Positions 5,696 through 9,486 of a DNA stretch of 9,486 nucleotides are shown one piece after another. The DNA is from JAAYAY01 sp964429355. GTDB taxonomy: Bacteria; Planctomycetota; Planctomycetia; Pirellulales; Thermoguttaceae. Numbering within the stretch: position 1 is the stretch's first letter; each line of letters begins with the position of its first letter. Under the pieces are notes generated by a model. It saw nothing but the letters and a program-made list of their open reading frames with translations. It did no database searches and was not told the origin of the DNA. The stretch is taken from positions 1 through 9,486 of the forward strand of contig CAYSCH010000367.1 of assembly GCA_964429355.1 (NCBI GenBank). The letters are read 5' to 3'. The position numbers and the translations under genes were made by a program.

Positions 5696-6730
5696 TCACA
5701 TGTCCTTGAGCGATGTCACCCACAGAAACGGCCGATCGCCGTCGTCGACACGGAGCTGGCTCTTGAGTTGAGCCTTGAAGAGGACCTTGCCGAGGGTTGT
5801 GCTGTAGGTCCATCGCGACGGCGGTAACTTGACGATCGTCTTCTCGGGCTCCAGCCCGTAGCGCGCGACCGCATTGTGGTCCAGCAGGATCGGCATCTCC
5901 AACCCCTTGGCGATGGCCTCCAGTACCGTGGTCACCGGCACCCCGCTGACGTTGATATTGCGGAGTTCGAACATTTCCGGCTTGACTTCCCGTTCAGGCC
6001 TCTCCGGGTCCCAGCCGATTGGCCAGATTTCGAGATCAGGCTTGGCTGCGACGATCGACAGCGACAGGCGTCCGGACTTGGTCCCCGGCACGAGACAGAG
6101 TCCCGGGGACCGCAGCACGTATGCCAAGGCGGTGCCGCGAGCGAGCGTGGAGAGATCCTCGGCCACGATGTCCTTGCTGAGCGGTTCTGCCAGGCGCCGA
6201 TCCGCTGCCAGGGGCGTGGCGATTGTCTTGGCCGCCTGCCGAATCACATCGGTTCGCGACATGCCCGCCGTATTGAACCCGAGTGGCGGAGCCAGGTCGG
6301 CCTGCAACTGCTTGAGGTCTTCAATGCTGAGGCCGAAGGAGGTCTTGGCCGGCCTTTGGTCGACGGGCCCGTTTTCCGACAGGTCGCGGAGCCAGTCGGC
6401 AAACTGGCTGACTTGTGAGGCCTGGAAGCGGGCTCCCGGCACTACCAGGACATTGTCGGAGTTGATGATGCCAGTCACCACATAAATGGGGGCCTCCGCG
6501 GTACCACGGCGATCGACATTGGGCATCTCCCCCGAACGGGCTGAGCGAATTCGAAATCCCTCCACTCCAGCCTGGGCCAGTCGCTGGAGCCAGTCCTGCT
6601 GGGCGGTAACAGCTCCCCGTTCTTCCACCGCCAGCTCCACTTCGACACGGTGTCCGGACTGAGCGGCACTGCAAGGAAAGAAACCCTGCAAGAGGAGTAG
6701 AACCATGGAAAGTCGCGCCGTCATGCTCAT
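5696..6730 (-). CDS. secreted protein with STN/secretin-like repeats, function unknown
   Basis: A 344-residue protein not assigned to a named family. The ATG at 6730 is preceded by GGAG at six bases and starts a signal peptide (residues 1-23, MVLLLLQGFFPCSAA), so it is exported. The frame is open further upstream to 7057, but that part has no matching start signals and overlaps the promoter. Residues about 27-115 form one alpha/beta module. Two later segments, about 150-225 and 253-340, each look like the short STN or secretin N-domain pattern: a helix (VTTVLEAIAKGLEMPILLD), a strand ending in a conserved-type IVKLP, then a helix and strand (TLGKVLFKAQLKSQLRV). Such modules occur in the periplasmic parts of secretins and TonB receptors, but there is no secretin pore domain. 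A role as a periplasmic adaptor is a guess. Confidence 0.7.
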   Translation of the reverse strand: MSMTARLSMVLLLLQGFFPCSAAQSGHRVEVELAVEERGAVTAQQDWLQRLAQAGVEGFRIRSARSGEMPNVDRRGTAEAPIYVVTGIINSDNVLVVPGARFQASQVSQFADWLRDLSENGPVDQRPAKTSFGLSIEDLKQLQADLAPPLGFNTAGMSRTDVIRQAAKTIATPLAADRRLAEPLSKDIVAEDLSTLARGTALAYVLRSPGLCLVPGTKSGRLSLSIVAAKPDLEIWPIGWDPERPEREVKPEMFELRNINVSGVPVTTVLEAIAKGLEMPILLDHNAVARYGLEPEKTIVKLPPSRWTYSTTLGKVLFKAQLKSQLRVDDGDRPFLWVTSLKDM

Positions 6731-6824
6731 GAACAGCTCCAAGGGGAAGGACGGAAAACCTCCCCGCAGAATCCGATTTTTCTGCGCAAACTGGAGAGTT
6801 TCTCCTGACTGCCGATCTACCGGG

Positions 6825-6833
6825 ATTATAGCA
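6825..6833 (-). promoter_or_regulatory. extended -10 promoter of the STN-like gene
   Basis: On the minus strand TGCTATAAT gives a perfect TATAAT with the TGn extension. No -35 match stands 17 bases upstream, which is tolerable for an extended -10. Transcription would start near 6818, giving a leader of about 88 nt before the ATG at 6730. Confidence 0.55.
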
Positions 6834-6986
6834 TGCAGGCGAGTCGTTTCGGGCAGGCCGCCGGGGGAGTTTGCACAGACGCCCGAATATGCGAAAATGC
6901 CTCCCGCTGCTGATCCCTGACTGTGGTGGCGGTTCCCAGGAACAGCAGCCAGGAGCGGGAAGCGAATCGCTCGCATCCGTGCGGTA

Positions 6987-7015
6987 GCCCGGATCGGGCG
7001 GCGGTTTTGCCGCCC
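6987..7015 (+). promoter_or_regulatory. two mutually exclusive hairpins before the isomerase gene
   Basis: GCCCG/CGGGC (6987-6999, loop GAT) and GGGCGGC/GCCGCCC (6996-7015, loop GGTTTT) share bases 6996-6999, so only one can form. There is no T-run after the second, so it is not a terminator. They end about 30 bases before the ribosome site and could act in the leader or be a remnant of a GC-rich repeat. Confidence 0.35.
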
Positions 7016-7056
7016 AACGGACGATCGTGAATGTTGACACGCATAAGGAGCACGCA

Positions 7057-8073
7057 ATGGGACGACCGGTTACGATGTTCACGGGCCAGTGGGCCGACCA
7101 GCCCCTGGAGACCCTCGCTCAGAAGGTTCAGGGCTTCGGCTACGACGGGATGGAACTGGCTTGCTGGGGTGATCATTTTGAAATCAGCAAGGCCCTGGCC
7201 GAAGACGACTACTGTGCGAAGAAGCGAGAGTTGCTCGAGAAGTACAATCTGCAGGTCTTCGCCATCAGTGCCCACCTGGTCGGCCAGGCGGTCCTCGACA
7301 ACATCGACGCCCGTCACAAGGCGATCGTGCCGGCGCACGTTTGGGGCGACGGCAAGCCGGCCGGGGTCAACCAGCGAGCGGCCGAGGAATTGAAGAACGC
7401 TGCCCGCGCAGCCCAGAAGCTGGGTGTGAGCATCGTGAACGGTTTCACCGGGTCCAGCATCTGGCATCTCTTCTACGACTTCCCCCCCGCAACACCCGGC
7501 ATGATCGACGATGGGTTCAAGCTGCTCGCCGAGCGATTCAATCCGATCCTGGATGTGTTCGGCGAATGCGGCGTGAAATTCGCGTTGGAAGTCCACCCGA
7601 CGGAGATCGCCTTCGATCTCTACACGGCCGAGCGGGCCCTCGAGGCGTTGGGACATCGCGAGGAATTCGGTTTCAATTTCGACCCCAGCCACCTGATCTG
7701 GCAAGGTGTCGATCCCGTCGAATTCATCCGTGCTTTCCCGGATCGAATTTACCATGTGCACATGAAGGACGGACTGGTCACCCTCGACGGCCGGACCGGT
7801 ATCCTGGCCAGCCATCTCCGCTTCGGCGATCCTCGCCGGGGCTGGGATTTCCGATCGCTGGGCCACGGCGGCGTGAAATTCGGCGAGATCATCCGCGCGT
7901 TGAATGCGGCCGGCTATCGGGGTCCGCTTTCGGTGGAATGGGAAGACATGGGCATGAATCGCGAGCACGGAGCCAGGGAATCGTGCGAGTTCGTCAGGAA
8001 GGTTGATTTCGCGGCAAGCGACGTCGTGTTCGATGCGGCTTTCGACAAAGCCGAACAGTCGCAAAAAGCATAA
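7057..8073 (+). CDS. sugar phosphate isomerase/epimerase (xylose-isomerase-like TIM barrel)
   Basis: A 338-residue cytoplasmic TIM-barrel enzyme of the AP-endonuclease-2/xylose-isomerase superfamily (PF01261), whose members isomerise, epimerise or cleave sugars and keto-sugars using a divalent metal. The start at 7057 is chosen because AAGGAG lies six bases upstream; a GTG at 7027 would add ten residues. Likely metal ligands are E178 (ALEVHPTEIAF), D209 (FNFDPSHLIWQG, with H212), H235 (YHVHMKD) and E294 (LSVEWED). The first strand carries GFGYDGMELACWGDHF, another typical superfamily motif. No insertion or truncation is seen. Substrate cannot be read from the sequence; relatives act on tagatose/psicose, inositol derivatives or 3-keto-glycosides. 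It is followed by its own hairpin terminator. Confidence 0.88.
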   Translation: MGRPVTMFTGQWADQPLETLAQKVQGFGYDGMELACWGDHFEISKALAEDDYCAKKRELLEKYNLQVFAISAHLVGQAVLDNIDARHKAIVPAHVWGDGKPAGVNQRAAEELKNAARAAQKLGVSIVNGFTGSSIWHLFYDFPPATPGMIDDGFKLLAERFNPILDVFGECGVKFALEVHPTEIAFDLYTAERALEALGHREEFGFNFDPSHLIWQGVDPVEFIRAFPDRIYHVHMKDGLVTLDGRTGILASHLRFGDPRRGWDFRSLGHGGVKFGEIIRALNAAGYRGPLSVEWEDMGMNREHGARESCEFVRKVDFAASDVVFDAAFDKAEQSQKA

Positions 8074-8078
8074 TGGAA

Positions 8079-8107
8079 TTGCCGCTCTGACAAATCCAAC
8101 ATAATAT
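8079..8107 (+). promoter_or_regulatory. possible promoter of the DUF2185 gene
   Basis: TTGCCG (8079-8084) and TAATAT (8102-8107) are separated by 17 bases, each matching four of six consensus positions. Transcription would begin near 8114, inside the left arm of the terminator at 8109-8145, so transcripts from here would lack a complete terminator stem. Confidence 0.3.
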
Positions 8108-8108
8108 G

Positions 8109-8150
8109 GAAAGCCCGGCGAGTGGTTCGCTTCCGCCGGGCTTTCTGTTG
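8109..8150 (+). terminator. intrinsic terminator after the isomerase gene
   Basis: GAAAGCCCGGCG (8109-8120) pairs perfectly with CGCCGGGCTTTC (8134-8145) around a 13-base loop. The right arm ends in TTTC followed by TGTTG, a modest U-rich tail. It starts 35 bases after the isomerase stop and separates that gene from the DUF2185 gene. Confidence 0.72.
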
Positions 8151-8177
8151 CTCTCGGTCGTCGTAAGGACAGACATC

Positions 8178-8525
8178 ATGGAAAAGAAACTCAAGATCCC
8201 ACCCGAAAAAATCCGTCGGCTCATTCAGAAAATGGGCGCTTGCTCCGCCACCGACCGGATCACCGTGGAGGGCAAGGACGTGGGCTGGATGTGCCGCGTG
8301 GAACCCGAAACGGCGCAGGACAGCGGATGGCGTTTCCTCGCCGGAGACGAATCCCACGACTATCTCGACGACCCAAACAATCACGGCATCTATGACGTCA
8401 ATACCATCTGCAATTACGATCCGTCGATCATTCCCTTTCTCCACGCCGCGCCGGGAATGGCTTACGAACGCGACCCGAGCACGGGCGTGTTCGTGAAGGC
8501 CGACTTTGAGGAGCATCGCTACTAG
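8178..8525 (+). CDS. DUF2185 (Imm33-type) protein
   Basis: A 115-residue soluble protein. The ATG at 8178 has TAAGGA (8164-8169) eight bases upstream; the in-frame ATG at 8106 would translate through the terminator hairpin and is rejected. Residues about 30-105 match the DUF2185 family (WRFLAGDESHDYLDDPNNHG, IYDVNTICNYDPSIIPFL and a closing ERDPSTG.F). The family is also listed as Imm33, named because some members sit beside polymorphic toxins as immunity proteins; many others stand alone with no known role. Here there is no toxin gene next to it: the neighbours are a sugar isomerase and an LRR protein. The N-terminal 25 residues are a basic helix (KIPPEKIRRLIQKMG). Family call is from memory of the motif; the role is open. 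Confidence 0.78.
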   Translation: MEKKLKIPPEKIRRLIQKMGACSATDRITVEGKDVGWMCRVEPETAQDSGWRFLAGDESHDYLDDPNNHGIYDVNTICNYDPSIIPFLHAAPGMAYERDPSTGVFVKADFEEHRY

Positions 8526-8652
8526 ATCCGATGGCAAAATGGCCGATCGTTTCCATCGCTGCCGACGGAAAACTCGTCATCTTGTGACAGTCGGTCTCTC
8601 AATTCGGGCAGGCGCAAGAAGGCTGACCGTCCGGCCCACCCCTGACGACGTG

Positions 8653-8676
8653 AAAGCCGTGGGGGCACAAAACGGC
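8653..8676 (-). terminator. weak hairpin after the LRR gene
   Basis: Read on the minus strand, GCCGT and ACGGC form a five-pair stem with an 11-base loop, followed by TTT. It lies just past the LRR stop. The stem is short and the tail brief, so it is only a possible terminator. Confidence 0.22.
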
Positions 8677-8690
8677 CCGCAGACACCCGC

Positions 8691-9486
8691 CTATTCCCCT
8701 TCAATGTACTGCAACTGAATGGCCGTGTTGGGCAGCTTCTTCTTGAGTTGCTCGACCCCCTCGGGCGTGACCGCGGTGCGGGTCACTTTGAGATCCTTCA
8801 GGCGGGTCAGGGGTTCCAAGTGTACCAGGCCGGCGTTGGACACGGCGGTTGATCCCAAATGCAGAAATTCCAGCTTCGTCATCCCCTTAAGGGATTCCAG
8901 GCCGGCATCGGAGAGCTGGGTGTTGTCGACATTGAGCCATACCAGGTTGGTCAGACCCGCCAGATGGGCGATTCCCGTGTCGGTCACGGCCAGACGCCAG
9001 AGATTGAGCTTCTTGAGAGACTTCATTCCCGCCAGGTGGACCAGGTCGGCATCGCCGAGCAGACTGCACTCGCTGATGTCGAGTTCCTCCAGCTTGGGCA
9101 GGTCCTTCAATCCGGCCAGGCCGGCACCCGACACCTGGGACTGGGAAACACGCAGCTTCTTGAGATTGGGGAACTGGACAAGAACGGCCAAGGCCTCGTC
9201 GTCGACCAGGGTCTTGGCCAGATAGAGCTCTTCGAGATTCTTCAGGTTGGCTAACTGTTTCAGTCCATCGACACTGATCCAGAGGAAGTCGAGGGCCAAG
9301 ACTTTCAGACGGGCCATGCCGGCCAGGTGCTTCATGCCCTCGTCGTCGACGGTCGATTTGCCGTTGGCCCCGGAGAGCCGCAGCGCCTTGAGATCCTCGA
9401 GAGCGGCCAAGGACGCTAAGCCGGCGCTGGACACTCCGCAGTCGCGAAGGTCGATATTCTGAAGGGTGGCGATCTTGCCGAGGATT
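8691..9486 (-). CDS. leucine-rich-repeat protein, C-terminal part
   Basis: The frame is open to the window edge at 9486 and stops at TAG 8693-8691, so the N terminus is missing and about 264 residues are visible. They are built almost entirely of about ten LRRs of roughly 24 residues with the pattern L-x-x-L-x-x-L-x-L-x-x-T-x-V-x-D-x-G-L (for example LNLWRLAVTDTGIAHLAG and LHLGSTAVSNAGLVHL). This is the ribonuclease-inhibitor/LRR_6 style that planctomycetes carry in many copies. The chain ends in VEQLKKKLPNTAIQL, a common cap for these proteins. LRR arcs bind other proteins; no catalytic domain is visible here, though one could lie upstream. A GTG at 9434 is within a repeat and is not the start. 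Convergent with the DUF2185 gene. Confidence 0.88.
   Translation of the reverse strand, partial: ILGKIATLQNIDLRDCGVSSAGLASLAALEDLKALRLSGANGKSTVDDEGMKHLAGMARLKVLALDFLWISVDGLKQLANLKNLEELYLAKTLVDDEALAVLVQFPNLKKLRVSQSQVSGAGLAGLKDLPKLEELDISECSLLGDADLVHLAGMKSLKKLNLWRLAVTDTGIAHLAGLTNLVWLNVDNTQLSDAGLESLKGMTKLEFLHLGSTAVSNAGLVHLEPLTRLKDLKVTRTAVTPEGVEQLKKKLPNTAIQLQYIEGE

Larger units (their letters stand above)
6731..7056. other. divergent spacer with promoter and hairpins
   Basis: This 326-base region separates the STN-like protein gene (-) from the isomerase gene (+). It holds an extended -10 for the minus gene (6825-6833), two overlapping hairpins (6987-7015) and the isomerase ribosome site AAGGAG (7045-7050). 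For the plus gene the best promoter I find is TTGCAC (6871-6876) with AAAATG 17 bases on, which is weak. No coding frame in it is convincing. Confidence 0.55.

Noticed and set aside
7027..7056. GTG start ten residues upstream of the isomerase
   Set aside because: The ribosome site at 7045-7050 would lie inside the coding part; it is correctly spaced for the ATG at 7057.
8106..8177. ATG start 24 residues upstream of the DUF2185 protein
   Set aside because: Translation would pass through the terminator hairpin. The ATG at 8178 has its own ribosome site and begins the conserved helix.
8531..8587. 18-residue frame (MAKWPIVSIAADGKLVIL) after the DUF2185 gene
   Set aside because: The codons look protein-like, so it could be a gene remnant, but it is too short, has no well-spaced ribosome site, and the frame breaks down after the stop.

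Overview
The window looks like a piece of a planctomycete chromosome (Pirellulales-like). It is GC-rich, and its genes are mostly single and widely spaced rather than in operons. The protein set is typical of that phylum: a two-domain secreted DUF1080 protein, a xylose-isomerase-like sugar epimerase, a cysteine-poor leucine-rich-repeat protein, a rhomboid protease with a helical tail, and a secreted protein with secretin/STN-like repeats. This assignment rests on protein content and style, not on a marker gene. I see no tRNA, rRNA, transposase, phage gene or CRISPR array.

Layout. Bases 1-277 hold the C-terminal end of a PilZ-domain protein (+). Bases 301-422 form a long nested inverted repeat between converging genes. 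Two minus-strand genes follow: a secreted M14 metallocarboxypeptidase (431-1672) and, upstream of it, a KDPG/KHG aldolase (eda-like, 1792-2466). A divergent spacer with a perfect 17-base palindrome leads to a secreted DUF1080 protein (2778-3764, +). A 747-base non-coding stretch (3765-4511) then carries a TATAAT-type promoter candidate, a degenerate inverted repeat, a chain of small hairpins and a textbook intrinsic terminator, so it may encode an unannotated RNA of about 310 nt. Next are a rhomboid intramembrane protease (4512-5684, +), a convergent secreted protein with STN-like repeats (5696-6730, -), and a divergent spacer with an extended -10 promoter and overlapping hairpins. After these come a sugar phosphate isomerase/epimerase-type TIM barrel (7057-8073, +) with its own terminator, a small DUF2185/Imm33-type protein (8178-8525, +), and the C-terminal part of an LRR protein (8691-9486, -).

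How they may work together. There is no obvious single pathway. Eda, the DUF1080 protein (Pfam: 3-keto-disaccharide hydrolase) and the TIM-barrel isomerase all fit sugar catabolism, but they lie in separate transcription units. The peptidase, the STN-like protein and the DUF1080 protein all carry signal peptides and so act outside the cytoplasm. I do not find a convincing new multi-gene system. The least explained signals are the non-coding ones: the nested inverted repeat at 301-422 and the promoter-hairpins-terminator unit at 3873-4196.
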